Assembly (NCBI GenBank): GCA_041586615.1 | Contig: JBFGZS010000001.1 | Location: 62,001-126,000, forward strand | Reading direction: 5' to 3' | Length of the DNA stretch: 64,000 nucleotides | DNA from: Motiliproteus sp041586615 | GTDB taxonomy: Bacteria > Pseudomonadota > Gammaproteobacteria > Pseudomonadales > Balneatricaceae | Part shown: positions 25,758 to 34,502 of the stretch, piece after piece | Layout of the letters: the number at the start of each line of letters is the position of its first letter | How positions within the stretch are numbered: the first letter of the stretch is position 1 | Notes under the pieces: model-generated | Databases searched by the model: none | The model's input: only the letters and a program-made list of their open reading frames with translations | What the model was told of the DNA's origin: nothing | Position numbers and translations under genes: made by a program

Positions 25758-27060
25758 TGACCCCAGCAGCAACGCCGTCGCGATTGAACAGCGCCCGCTC
25801 ACCGGATTGATGAAAGCCGATCGCAGTGCACTGACATTAAAAGAATACCGTAAAGGCGGCGGCTACCGAGGGCTGGAAAAAGCCCTGAAGACCCTGTCTG
25901 CCGACGCGGTGCTGGACGAAGTCAAAGCCTCAACCCTGCGGGGTCGTGGCGGTGCCGGTTTTGCAACCGGCCTGAAGTGGAGTTTTATGCCGCGGGGAGA
26001 AAACGCGCCGACACCCCGTTATCTGGTCTGCAACGCCGATGAAATGGAGCCCGGTACGTTCAAGGATCGCTGGCTGATGGAGGGTAATCCACATCAGCTT
26101 ATCGAAGGTATGGCGATCAGTGCGTATGCCCTGGGCGCCGGTATTGGCTATATCTTTCTGCGCGCCGAATACACGCAGGCCGCTATACGTCTGCGCCACG
26201 CGCTGGAAGAGGCCTACGACGCCGGCCTGTTGGGCAGCAACATGCTGGGCTCCCCCTTCAGCATGGAACTCTACCTGCACACCAGCGCTGGCCGCTATAT
26301 CTGCGGGGAAGAGACCGCGCTTATCAACTCACTGGAGGGCAAGCGGGCGACCCCGCGCGCCAAGCCCCCTTTCCCGCAGGTAAGCGGACTGTTTGGCCAA
26401 CCCACCGTGGTGAATAACTGCGAAACGCTGTGCAATATCCCGCCCATTCTCGCCAACGGCGCAGACTGGTTCCAGTCGTTGGGTGTCGGCGTCGACAAGG
26501 GCACCAAGCTGTTTGGCGCCGCCGGCAACGTTCGTTTTCCGGGCCTGTGGGAACGCCCGATGGGAACCCCGATCCGGGAGATTTTCGAGGACTGTGCCGG
26601 GGGCATGCACGCAGGATTTCGCCTGCGCGGCTTTCAACCCGGCGGGGCCTCCACCGACTTTCTGTTACCCGAACACCTGGATCTGACTATGGAGTATGAG
26701 GCCATCGCCAAGGCCGGCAGCCGCATGGGGACGGCATCGCTGATTGTACTGGACGATAAGACCTGCCCCGTCGCCATGGTACGTAACCTGACCCACTTCT
26801 TTGCCCAGGAATCCTGTGGCTGGTGTACCCCCTGCCGGGATGGCCTGCCGTGGGCAGAACAATTACTGGATGCAATCGAGACGGGCCACGGCGAGATGCA
26901 GGATCTGGACACACTCGCGTGGCAGTGCCGTTTTATGGGGCCCGGAAACACCTTTTGTGCCTTAGCACCCGGCGCCGCCGAGCCCATTCAGAGCGCACTC
27001 AAGTACTTTCGTGAGGATTTTGAGGCCCACATTCACCAAAAGGCTTGTCCCTGGCACTGA
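25750..27060 (+). CDS. nuoF: NADH-quinone oxidoreductase subunit F
   Basis: 436 residues, the NADH- and FMN-binding subunit. The glycine-rich loop RGRGGAGFATGLKW binds nucleotide, followed by CNADEMEPGTFKDR, GRYICGEETALINSLEG and the Fe4S4 (N3) motif ESCGWCTPCRDG near the C-terminus. Length is normal. The 142-bp gap to nuoG is unusually long for this operon; it contains GGGGGGCTGAGAAAACCC, which resembles one arm of a TPP riboswitch but lacks the rest (see rejected items). Confidence 0.95.
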   Translation: MANDPSSNAVAIEQRPLTGLMKADRSALTLKEYRKGGGYRGLEKALKTLSADAVLDEVKASTLRGRGGAGFATGLKWSFMPRGENAPTPRYLVCNADEMEPGTFKDRWLMEGNPHQLIEGMAISAYALGAGIGYIFLRAEYTQAAIRLRHALEEAYDAGLLGSNMLGSPFSMELYLHTSAGRYICGEETALINSLEGKRATPRAKPPFPQVSGLFGQPTVVNNCETLCNIPPILANGADWFQSLGVGVDKGTKLFGAAGNVRFPGLWERPMGTPIREIFEDCAGGMHAGFRLRGFQPGGASTDFLLPEHLDLTMEYEAIAKAGSRMGTASLIVLDDKTCPVAMVRNLTHFFAQESCGWCTPCRDGLPWAEQLLDAIETGHGEMQDLDTLAWQCRFMGPGNTFCALAPGAAEPIQSALKYFREDFEAHIHQKACPWH

Positions 27061-27202
27061 TATAAAGCGAACAGGGGGGCTGAGAAAACCCACACGCCGC
27101 TCCGCAGCAACGCGACAACCGATAGAACGAGCGACCGCTCAATGATCGACTAAGCTTGCAAAGACCCGGTAAAAATCGGGGCTAACGCAGCAGGACACAA
27201 CC

Positions 27203-30200
27203 ATGGTGCAGATACAGATAGACGGTAAGGTGTACGACATCAGCGAAGGACAGAATCTACTGCAGGCCTGCCTGAGCCTGGGTCTCGACCTGCCCTATTT
27301 CTGCTGGCATCCGGCATTGGGATCGGTTGGTGCGTGCCGTCAGTGCGCCGTGCTGCAATACCAGGACGAGAACGATAGCCGCGGGCGCCTTATTATGGGC
27401 TGCATGACACCGGTCGCCGATGGACAACGCTTGTCCTTACAGGGCGAAACGGCCGTCAATTTCCGTGCCGGTATCATTGAATCCCTGATGACCAATCATC
27501 CCCACGACTGTCCGGTCTGCGAAGAGGGGGGCGCCTGCCATCTGCAGGACATGACGGTCATGAGCGGCCATACCCGGCGCCGTTTCCGCGGCCAAAAACG
27601 CACCTTTGATAACCAGCAGCTCGGGCCCTTTATCGGTCATGAAATGAATCGCTGTATCACCTGCTACCGCTGCCTGCGATTCTATCGCGACTACGCCGGC
27701 GGACAGGATCTACACGCCTACGCCTCCCGCAACCAGGTTTATTTCGGCCGCTTTGAGGACGGGACCCTCGACAGCATCTTCAGTGGCAACCTGATCGAAG
27801 TCTGTCCGACCGGTGTGTTTACCGACAAACCGCTCAGTCAGCACTACAGTCGAAAGTGGGACCTGCAATGCGCGCCCTCGGTCTGTGGGCACTGCAGTCT
27901 GGGCTGCAACACCAGCCCCGGCGAACGCTACGGGATACTGAAACGAATTCAAAACCGCTTTCACCCCGAGATTAATGGCTACTTCCTCTGCGATAGGGGC
28001 CGCTTCGGTTACGGTTTTGTCAATCATCCGCAGCGTCTGCGCGCGCCGCGGCTACGCCAGGGTGACGACCAGATCAGCATGAGTCGCAGCGACGCCAAAA
28101 CCGCCTTGCAGCGGCGCCTGCACAACCAGGAAGGTCGATTGATCGGGATCGGCTCACCCCGGGCAACGCTGGACGCCAACTACGCCTTACTGCGCCGGGT
28201 CGGTGCCGAACACTTCTTTACCGGCCTCTGTCGCAGCGATGAGGACCTGGTACAGCGCATGCTCACCCTGCTGCTCAACAGCCCAAACATCCCCACCATG
28301 CACCAAGCCGAGCAGGCCGATGCGGTCCTGATACTCGGCGAAGACCTGATGCACAGCGCGCCGCGGCTGGCGCTCAGTGTCCGTCAGGCCCTGCGCTCCG
28401 CCGGCCGGCGCAACGCCGAAGCGATCGGTATTCCTCCCTGGCAGGATCAGGCGGTGCAGATAGGCGGGCAGAACCGCTGCAACCCCTTATTCATCCTGCA
28501 CAGCCAAGCCGGTGAGCTCGATACGCTGGCCACGGCCTCGCTGCGCGGCGCACCGCAACACCTGGCCCAGATAGGCTTTGCCATCGCCCATGCCATCGCC
28601 CCCAAAGCACCGTCAGTCAACGGCCTGTCTGAGCAGGAAATGCGCCAGGTTAGCGAGATCGCCACGGCATTGCGCGATGCGACCACCCCACTACTGATCG
28701 CTGGCGCTTCGATGCGCACGCCGGCCCTGATCGATGCTTGTGAACAGATTCAACGCGCGTTGCAGACGTGCCGCCAGGGTCGACACCCCGTCGGCGTGCA
28801 GCTGATATTCCCCGAGGCTAACAGCCTGGGGCTGGCGCTGCTGACCCGTAACCTGCACGAGAACAGTCTGGATGAAGCCTTTGCTGCCGCGGATCTCGAA
28901 AGTAGCCGGGCCATTATTCTGGAAAACGACCTTTACCGGCGCGCCCCGGCCACAGCGGTCGACCGCTTCTTGGCCAAACTGAGCGATCGTATTGTCATCG
29001 ATATGCTGCCCCACCGTACCGCCCAACAGGCGGACATGCTCCTGCCCTCGACCAGTTTCGCCGAAACCCACGGCGTGCTGATCAACAACGAAGGGCGAGC
29101 ACAGCGACTGTTTCCGGTTTACCCGCTGGCGGAAGGCATAGCCATGGCCAGCAGCTGGCTGAACGACGAACCCGATCCGCGGCAGGATCACTGCCGTACG
29201 TTACTCAACGCGCTGGCCGATGCCGACGCATTTTTCTGCCGATTAACAACGCTGTTTCCCACCGCGGAGGATAAGCGTCATACGCCGTTCAGTACGCCGC
29301 GCATGCCCCACCGCTACAGCGGTAGGACCGCTATGCAAGCCCAGATCAGCGTTCATGAACCCCAGCAACCCATCGATGCAGAAACCGGGCTGGGATACAG
29401 CATGGAGGGGCTGCCGGTTTACCTGCGCGCCCTGGCCGGGGATGATATCCGCCCCCCCATCCCGTTCAGCTGGTACCCGGGTTGGAACTCCAATCAATCG
29501 CAACACAAATACCATCAGGAGCAGCGCGGATTACTCGGCCGTGTACGCGCCGAAGTCCGGCTGTTACCGATCGCGGCATCGACGGCGACGGACACCGCAT
29601 CGTCCTTAGCGATATCGTCCTTAGCAACATCGACCTTAGCAACATCGATCGTCACAACGCCGATCGTCACAACGCCGACCGTCACAACGCCGACCGCAAC
29701 AACACCGATCGTCACAACGCCGACCGTCACAACGCCGACCGCAACAACCTCAACCTCAACCTCAACCTCAACAACACCGAACGCAAGAACGCCGACCGTA
29801 ACCGCGGCACACACCACATCGGGCTGGCTCCAGCCGTTAACACTGCCGGCGTCATCCTACGCGTCACAGCCCGACAGCAAAGAACGCCCCCTGCTGTTGT
29901 TACCCCAGCCGCGGGGTTTTGGCACGGAAGAGCTCAGCAATGCCGCCGGCCCCATACAGGCACGCGCCGAGCCTGCGACGCTGACGCTGCATCCTGACGA
30001 CGCAGCCCGGCGCGGTATTCAAGATCGCGACCAGGTCAGCATCACGCTGAGCGAACAGGCACTGATTCTCAGTGTCAGGTTGGATGCCGGCCAGTGTCCC
30101 GGCACCGGCCTGGTGCCCGATGGCATGCCGCCTTTTGAAGGCTACCCCCTGCCCCAATGGAGCCCGGTTACTCGTCGCGGCGGTGATCCTGTCATCGGTA

Positions 30201-30226
30201 CCGACCGGGAGGTCCCCCATGCCTGA
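27203..30226 (+). CDS. nuoG: NADH-quinone oxidoreductase subunit G with a repeat insertion
   Basis: 1007 residues, about 100 longer than E. coli NuoG. N-terminal ligands: [2Fe-2S] Cys34, Cys45, Cys48, Cys67; the His99/Cys103/Cys106/Cys112 cluster; CITCYRC from residue 151; and CGHCSLGC near residue 231. A molybdopterin-oxidoreductase-like domain with no expected cofactor follows. Residues about 790-876 are a low-complexity Thr/Ser/Pro segment built from ten 15-bp DNA repeats (PIVTT, PTVTT and PTATT type), inserted before the C-terminal dinucleotide-binding-like domain (LTLHPDDAARRGIQDRDQVS). The reading frame is intact. The insertion explains the extra length and is unlikely to be needed for electron transfer. 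Overlaps nuoH by 8 bp. Confidence 0.93.
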   Translation: MVQIQIDGKVYDISEGQNLLQACLSLGLDLPYFCWHPALGSVGACRQCAVLQYQDENDSRGRLIMGCMTPVADGQRLSLQGETAVNFRAGIIESLMTNHPHDCPVCEEGGACHLQDMTVMSGHTRRRFRGQKRTFDNQQLGPFIGHEMNRCITCYRCLRFYRDYAGGQDLHAYASRNQVYFGRFEDGTLDSIFSGNLIEVCPTGVFTDKPLSQHYSRKWDLQCAPSVCGHCSLGCNTSPGERYGILKRIQNRFHPEINGYFLCDRGRFGYGFVNHPQRLRAPRLRQGDDQISMSRSDAKTALQRRLHNQEGRLIGIGSPRATLDANYALLRRVGAEHFFTGLCRSDEDLVQRMLTLLLNSPNIPTMHQAEQADAVLILGEDLMHSAPRLALSVRQALRSAGRRNAEAIGIPPWQDQAVQIGGQNRCNPLFILHSQAGELDTLATASLRGAPQHLAQIGFAIAHAIAPKAPSVNGLSEQEMRQVSEIATALRDATTPLLIAGASMRTPALIDACEQIQRALQTCRQGRHPVGVQLIFPEANSLGLALLTRNLHENSLDEAFAAADLESSRAIILENDLYRRAPATAVDRFLAKLSDRIVIDMLPHRTAQQADMLLPSTSFAETHGVLINNEGRAQRLFPVYPLAEGIAMASSWLNDEPDPRQDHCRTLLNALADADAFFCRLTTLFPTAEDKRHTPFSTPRMPHRYSGRTAMQAQISVHEPQQPIDAETGLGYSMEGLPVYLRALAGDDIRPPIPFSWYPGWNSNQSQHKYHQEQRGLLGRVRAEVRLLPIAASTATDTASSLAISSLATSTLATSIVTTPIVTTPTVTTPTATTPIVTTPTVTTPTATTSTSTSTSTTPNARTPTVTAAHTTSGWLQPLTLPASSYASQPDSKERPLLLLPQPRGFGTEELSNAAGPIQARAEPATLTLHPDDAARRGIQDRDQVSITLSEQALILSVRLDAGQCPGTGLVPDGMPPFEGYPLPQWSPVTRRGGDPVIGTDREVPHA
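29600..29749 (+). repeat. 15-bp minisatellite inside nuoG (10 units)
   Basis: Ten in-frame 15-bp units encode SSLAI, SSLAT, STLAT, SIVTT, PIVTT, PTVTT, PTATT, PIVTT, PTVTT, PTATT. The most regular DNA unit is close to CCGATCGTCACAACG. A 6-bp repeat (ACCTCA type, Thr-Ser) follows to about 29775. Copies 5-7 are re-used as 8-10, a sign of recent duplication of a 45-bp block. Because the unit is a multiple of three, copy number can change without a frameshift. Confidence 0.95.
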
Positions 30227-31175
30227 GTTGCTACTGACCTTAATCCGCATCATTACCACCGTCTCCTTGCTATTGGGTCTGGCCGCGCTATTAATCTGGG
30301 TGGAGCGACGCCTGCTGGGGGTTTGGCAAGACCGACTGGGGCCAAACCGGGTCGGCCCTTTCGGCGTACTGCAAGCCCTGGCCGATATGATAAAGATCTT
30401 TTTCAAAGAGGATTGGATCCCGCACTTTGCCGACAAACCGATCTTTATCTTCGCGCCCTGTGTCGTCGTGATCACCATGCTGATGGCGTTTGCCATCGTC
30501 CCCTTTTCACCGGATACCGGCTTGGTTGACCTGAACGTCGGTCTGCTGTTTTTTCTGGCAATGAGTGCCCTGGCAGCCTACAGCACGATCCTGGCGGGCT
30601 GGTCATCCAATAATAAATACGCCTTATTGGGCGGCATGCGTTCAGCCGCACAGATGCTCAGCTATGACGTGTTTATGGGGCTGTCCTTGATGGGCGTCGT
30701 CCTGCTCAGCGGCAGTTTCAATTTGCGCGATATTGTCGAGGCACAGCAGGGGCTTTGGCATATCGTGCCGCAGTTCATTGGCTTTGGCATTTTCCTGATG
30801 GCCGGCCTGGCCGAAAGCCACCGGCTGCCCTTCGACCTACCCGAGGCGGAGCACGAAATCATCGCCGGGTTCCATACCGAATACTCGGGCATGAAGTTCG
30901 GGCTGTTTTTTGTCGGTGAATACCTTGGCGTTCTGCTAATCGCCTCTTTGACGGTCATTTTCTTTCTTGGCGGCTGGCTCGGCCCCATCCTGCCGCCTTT
31001 TATCTGGTTTGGGCTGAAAACAGCGCTGGTGATCGCCTTCATTATTCTGGTGCGAGCCGCGCTACCCAGACCGCGCTTCGACCAGTTAATGGCGCTGGGC
31101 TGGAAAGTGTTGCTGCCGCTGGCGCTACTCAACTTGTTGATCACCGGCGCGCTGATTCTGGCGGCCGGGAGCTAG
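30219..31175 (+). CDS. nuoH: NADH-quinone oxidoreductase subunit H
   Basis: 318 residues with about eight membrane helices. Family motifs: WVERRLLGVWQDRLGPNRVGPFG near the N-terminus and AGLAESHRLPFDLPEAEHEIIAGFHTEYSG in the centre, the charged loop that contacts the quinone site. The frame is open further upstream inside nuoG; I chose the ATG at 30219, which overlaps the nuoG stop and has GGGAGG 6 bases upstream. It connects the hydrophilic arm to the proton-pumping arm. Confidence 0.95.
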   Translation: MPELLLTLIRIITTVSLLLGLAALLIWVERRLLGVWQDRLGPNRVGPFGVLQALADMIKIFFKEDWIPHFADKPIFIFAPCVVVITMLMAFAIVPFSPDTGLVDLNVGLLFFLAMSALAAYSTILAGWSSNNKYALLGGMRSAAQMLSYDVFMGLSLMGVVLLSGSFNLRDIVEAQQGLWHIVPQFIGFGIFLMAGLAESHRLPFDLPEAEHEIIAGFHTEYSGMKFGLFFVGEYLGVLLIASLTVIFFLGGWLGPILPPFIWFGLKTALVIAFIILVRAALPRPRFDQLMALGWKVLLPLALLNLLITGALILAAGS

Positions 31176-31209
31176 CTATACAGGAATATCCAGTTAATAG
31201 GAGGTATCG

Positions 31210-31725
31210 ATGTTCAGTCAGATACGCACCTTATGGGAGGTGCTCAAGCACAGTACCACGGAGATCGACACGGTCGAATATCCGGAGCACAAGCCCTATC
31301 TGGCGCCCCGTTACCGAGGCCGGATCGTGCTGACCCGCGATCCCGATGGTGAAGAGCGCTGCGTGGCTTGCAACCTCTGTGCGGCGGTTTGTCCGGTTGA
31401 CTGTATCGCATTGCAGAAAACCGAGGATGAACAGGGACGCTGGCGCGCCGAGTTTTTCCGCATCAACTTTTCCCGCTGCATCTTCTGTGGACTCTGCGAA
31501 GAGGCTTGCCCCACCTACGCGATCCAACTCACACCGGACGTCGAGATCTGTGAATACGACCGGCAGAATCTGGTCTACGAAAAAGACCATCTGCTCATCA
31601 GCGGTACCGGTAAGCAACCCGATTACAACTTCTACCGCCAGGCAGGCAAGGATGTGGGGGTCAAAAGCAAAGGCGCAGGCGCTCAGGAAACCCCACCCAT
31701 CGACCGAAGGAGCCTGCTACCATGA
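31210..31725 (+). CDS. nuoI: NADH-quinone oxidoreductase subunit I
   Basis: 171 residues with two ferredoxin-type motifs, CVACNLCAAVCPVDC and CIFCGLCEEACPTYA, which bind clusters N6a and N6b and pass electrons to NuoB. An amphipathic N-terminal segment docks it on the membrane. A GGAGG site (31200-31204) precedes the ATG. Overlaps nuoJ by 4 bp. Confidence 0.96.
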   Translation: MFSQIRTLWEVLKHSTTEIDTVEYPEHKPYLAPRYRGRIVLTRDPDGEERCVACNLCAAVCPVDCIALQKTEDEQGRWRAEFFRINFSRCIFCGLCEEACPTYAIQLTPDVEICEYDRQNLVYEKDHLLISGTGKQPDYNFYRQAGKDVGVKSKGAGAQETPPIDRRSLLP

Positions 31726-32330
31726 GCATGGTGCTATTTTACGGCGCCGCCGCCATCGCCCTGTTTTGTTCGCTGATGGTGGTCACGCGCTTGCATCCGG
31801 TACACGCCCTGCTGTACCTAGTGGTGGCCCAGCTGGCCATCTCGGTGATCTTCTTTCTGCTGGGTGCGCCTTTCGCGGCCGTATTGGAAGTGCTAGTCTA
31901 CGCCGGTGCCGTAATGGTGATGTTTATCTTCGTCATCATGATGCTCAACCTGGGCCCGCATACCGCCGCCCGGGAACGCAGCTGGATCGCCCCGGGCATC
32001 TGGATAGGGCCCGGTTTTCTTAGCGGCGCACTGCTGGCGGAGTTGCTCACCATCCTGGCCAGCAATGACCTGGCCGTTGCCCATTATATCGACCCGAAGA
32101 CGCTGGGCATCGCCCTGTTCGGCCCCTATCTGCTGGCCGTCGAGCTGGCCTCGATGCTGTTGCTGTCCGCCCTCGTGGGCGCCTATCACCTGAGCCGGCC
32201 CTATCTTCAAGCGCGCGGGTTACCTACCCGAACAGCCGATTCGGCAAGGTCGGCGGCGACGCCACAAGCGCCGGACATCTCTGGCACGCGAAACAGCGCG
32301 AACACCGCAAGCCCGGAGGGCCGTCCATGA
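31722..32330 (+). CDS. nuoJ: NADH-quinone oxidoreductase subunit J
   Basis: 202 residues with five membrane helices; the third contains VLVYAGAVMVMFIFVIMML, the conserved helix with a pi-bulge in complex I. A polar C-terminal extension (about residues 165-202, rich in Ala, Arg and Thr) goes beyond the membrane part and is probably disordered. Overlaps nuoI and nuoK by 4 bp each, showing translational coupling. Confidence 0.94.
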   Translation: MSMVLFYGAAAIALFCSLMVVTRLHPVHALLYLVVAQLAISVIFFLLGAPFAAVLEVLVYAGAVMVMFIFVIMMLNLGPHTAARERSWIAPGIWIGPGFLSGALLAELLTILASNDLAVAHYIDPKTLGIALFGPYLLAVELASMLLLSALVGAYHLSRPYLQARGLPTRTADSARSAATPQAPDISGTRNSANTASPEGRP

Positions 32331-32635
32331 ACAGCATGATAATGGAGCATGCGCTGATTCTGTCCGGCATGCTGTTCTGTATCGGCCTGATCGGCGTGCT
32401 GGTGCGGCGTAACTTACTCTTCCTGCTACTGAGTCTGGAGATCATGCTCAACGCCGCCGCTCTGGCCTTTATCGTCGCGGGTTCCGCCTGGCAGCAAGCC
32501 GACGGTCAGATTATGTTTATCCTGATCCTGTCACTGGCGGGCGCAGAATTGGCGCTGGGCCTGGCTCTTGTGATCCAGATGCAGCGCCGCTGCAAGACCC
32601 TGGATCTGGATCAACTCAACCAATTGCGAGGCTGA
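32327..32635 (+). CDS. nuoK: NADH-quinone oxidoreductase subunit K
   Basis: 102 residues, three membrane helices, MrpC-like. Conserved glutamates sit in LSLEIMLNAAALAF and SLAGAELALGLALV, which are part of the proton path. Length is typical (about 100). Ends one base before nuoL. Confidence 0.95.
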   Translation: MNSMIMEHALILSGMLFCIGLIGVLVRRNLLFLLLSLEIMLNAAALAFIVAGSAWQQADGQIMFILILSLAGAELALGLALVIQMQRRCKTLDLDQLNQLRG

Positions 32636-32636
32636 C

Positions 32637-34469
32637 ATGCTGAGTCTGCTCTGGCTAATTCCAACCCTGCCCATGCTCAGCAGCCTGCTGCTGATGCTCG
32701 GGGCCGGACGATTTACCCGACACACCAGCGCGCTGTTGGGCGTCGGTTCGGTTGGTTTGTCTGCCTTGATCGCGTTTGCTATCGCGCTCAGCTTTGACAC
32801 CACGACCGTCTATCAACACACCCTGTGGCAATGGTTTTCGGTGGGCGCCCTCACCCCGAATATTGCGTTCTACCTGGACGGCTTGTCGCTGGTGATGATG
32901 CTGGTCGTGACCGGGGTCGGATTTCTGATCCACCTGTACGCTTCCGGCTATATGTATAACGATCCGGACTACAGCCGCTTCTTTGCCAGTATGAATCTGT
33001 TTCTGGCGGCCATGCTGATTCTGGTGCTGGCGGATAACCTTGTGCTGCTCTATCTGGGCTGGGAAGGTGTCGGTCTGTGCAGCTACCTGCTGATCGGCTT
33101 CTGGTACAAAGATCCCGCCAACGGTCAGGCCGCGCGTAAAGCCTTTGTCATGACCCGGGTCGGCGATACTGCCATGGCGATCGGGCTGTTTTTACTGTTC
33201 CGTGAGCTCGGCACCTTGAATATTGCCGAGTTGATGACTGCCGCCAGCACCCGCTGGCCAGAAGGTTCGCCAACCGCGACGCTGGCAGCGCTGCTGCTGC
33301 TCGGCGGTGCGGTGGGAAAATCGGCGCAACTGCCGCTGCAAAGCTGGTTGCCCGACGCCATGGCGGGTCCGACGCCGGTCAGTGCCCTGATCCACGCCGC
33401 CACCATGGTAACCGCCGGGGTCTACCTGATCGCCCGCCATCACGCGCTGTTCCTGTTATCCCCCCTGGCCATGGACAGCGTCGCGCTGGTCGGATTGATC
33501 ACCCTGCTGATCGCCGGTTTTAGCGCCCTGGTTCAGACCGATATCAAACGTATCCTCGCCTATTCCACCATGAGTCAGATCGGTTATATGTTTCTCGCCT
33601 TGGGTGTGGGGGCCTGGTCGGCGGCGATTTTTCATTTGGTCATCCATGCCTTGTTTAAAGCCCTGCTCTTCCTGAGTGCCGGCTCGATTATTCTGGCGCT
33701 GCAGCATAAACAGGAGATCAGCGAAATGGGCGGGCTCTCACGGCACATGCCCTTTATCTTCGGCTGTTTTCTGATCGGCAGCGCCTGCCTGGCGGCACTG
33801 CCCTTTACTTCGGGTTATTTCAGCAAGGAACCCATTCTTATCCAGGCCTGGCTACAGAGCCCCATGCTCTGGTTTGGCGGACTGCTCGGTGCCCTGATCA
33901 CCGCGCTGTATAGTTTCAGGCTGATCTTTGTGGTCTTTTTTGGCCCGCTGCATACCGAACCCAGCGGGCTAAAACTGCCCGCTGTCGTCGCGCTACGCAT
34001 GCCACTGGCGCTCAGTATCCTGGCACTGCTGTCCCTGTTAGGCGGATTCCTGGACCTGCCGCTGGCCACCGTGCTGCCCACCACCTCCGGCCACCCGCCG
34101 CTGCTGATCGAAGCCATCAACACCTTGGTACCGCTATTCGGGGTACTGGCCTGTTATAGCCTTTACCATCGAAATCCGGCGCTGCGCCAGCGACTAATCC
34201 AACTACCCGGTTCTCAGGCCTTGCGACGCTTCTGGCTAAACGGCTGGGGCGCCGATCACCTTTATGATCTACTGTTTCGGCGACCGTTTCTCTGGATGGC
34301 ACGGATCAATCAGGCGGATATCGCCGACAGCCTCAGCCGCGGTATCACGCAACTCAGTCGCTATAGCCATCTGCTGCTGGTCGAAGTGCAAAGTGGCCAG
34401 ATTCGCTGGTATGCCAGCATTATGGCCATCGGCGTAGCCTTCTTTATCGGCCTGGGCGTACTGACTTAA
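32637..34469 (+). CDS. nuoL: NADH-quinone oxidoreductase subunit L
   Basis: 610 residues, an Mrp-antiporter-type subunit with about 14 membrane helices and the long lateral C-terminal helix expected of NuoL. Conserved blocks: LVLLYLGWEGVGLCSYLLIGFW (with the key Glu), GKSAQLPLQSWLPDAMAGPTPVSALIHAATMVTAG and ALFKALLFLSAGS, with lysines in the proton channel. It forms the distal end of the membrane arm. 33 bp separate it from nuoM. Confidence 0.95.
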   Translation: MLSLLWLIPTLPMLSSLLLMLGAGRFTRHTSALLGVGSVGLSALIAFAIALSFDTTTVYQHTLWQWFSVGALTPNIAFYLDGLSLVMMLVVTGVGFLIHLYASGYMYNDPDYSRFFASMNLFLAAMLILVLADNLVLLYLGWEGVGLCSYLLIGFWYKDPANGQAARKAFVMTRVGDTAMAIGLFLLFRELGTLNIAELMTAASTRWPEGSPTATLAALLLLGGAVGKSAQLPLQSWLPDAMAGPTPVSALIHAATMVTAGVYLIARHHALFLLSPLAMDSVALVGLITLLIAGFSALVQTDIKRILAYSTMSQIGYMFLALGVGAWSAAIFHLVIHALFKALLFLSAGSIILALQHKQEISEMGGLSRHMPFIFGCFLIGSACLAALPFTSGYFSKEPILIQAWLQSPMLWFGGLLGALITALYSFRLIFVVFFGPLHTEPSGLKLPAVVALRMPLALSILALLSLLGGFLDLPLATVLPTTSGHPPLLIEAINTLVPLFGVLACYSLYHRNPALRQRLIQLPGSQALRRFWLNGWGADHLYDLLFRRPFLWMARINQADIADSLSRGITQLSRYSHLLLVEVQSGQIRWYASIMAIGVAFFIGLGVLT

Positions 34470-34502
34470 CGTGGATACCGCTATGACACAGAGAGGTGGC
34501 CT

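Noticed and set aside
27073..27093. CTGAGA-containing stretch resembling a TPP riboswitch before nuoG
   Set aside because: The second conserved half of the TPP element (ACC-type and GxxAAUGCxxGCGNAGGGA-like parts) is absent, and the downstream gene has no link to thiamine.
29482..29997. Alternative plus-strand frame over the nuoG repeat encoding HNADR-type repeats
   Set aside because: It arises because a 15-bp unit is open in several frames; the nuoG frame is the one with flanking conserved domains.
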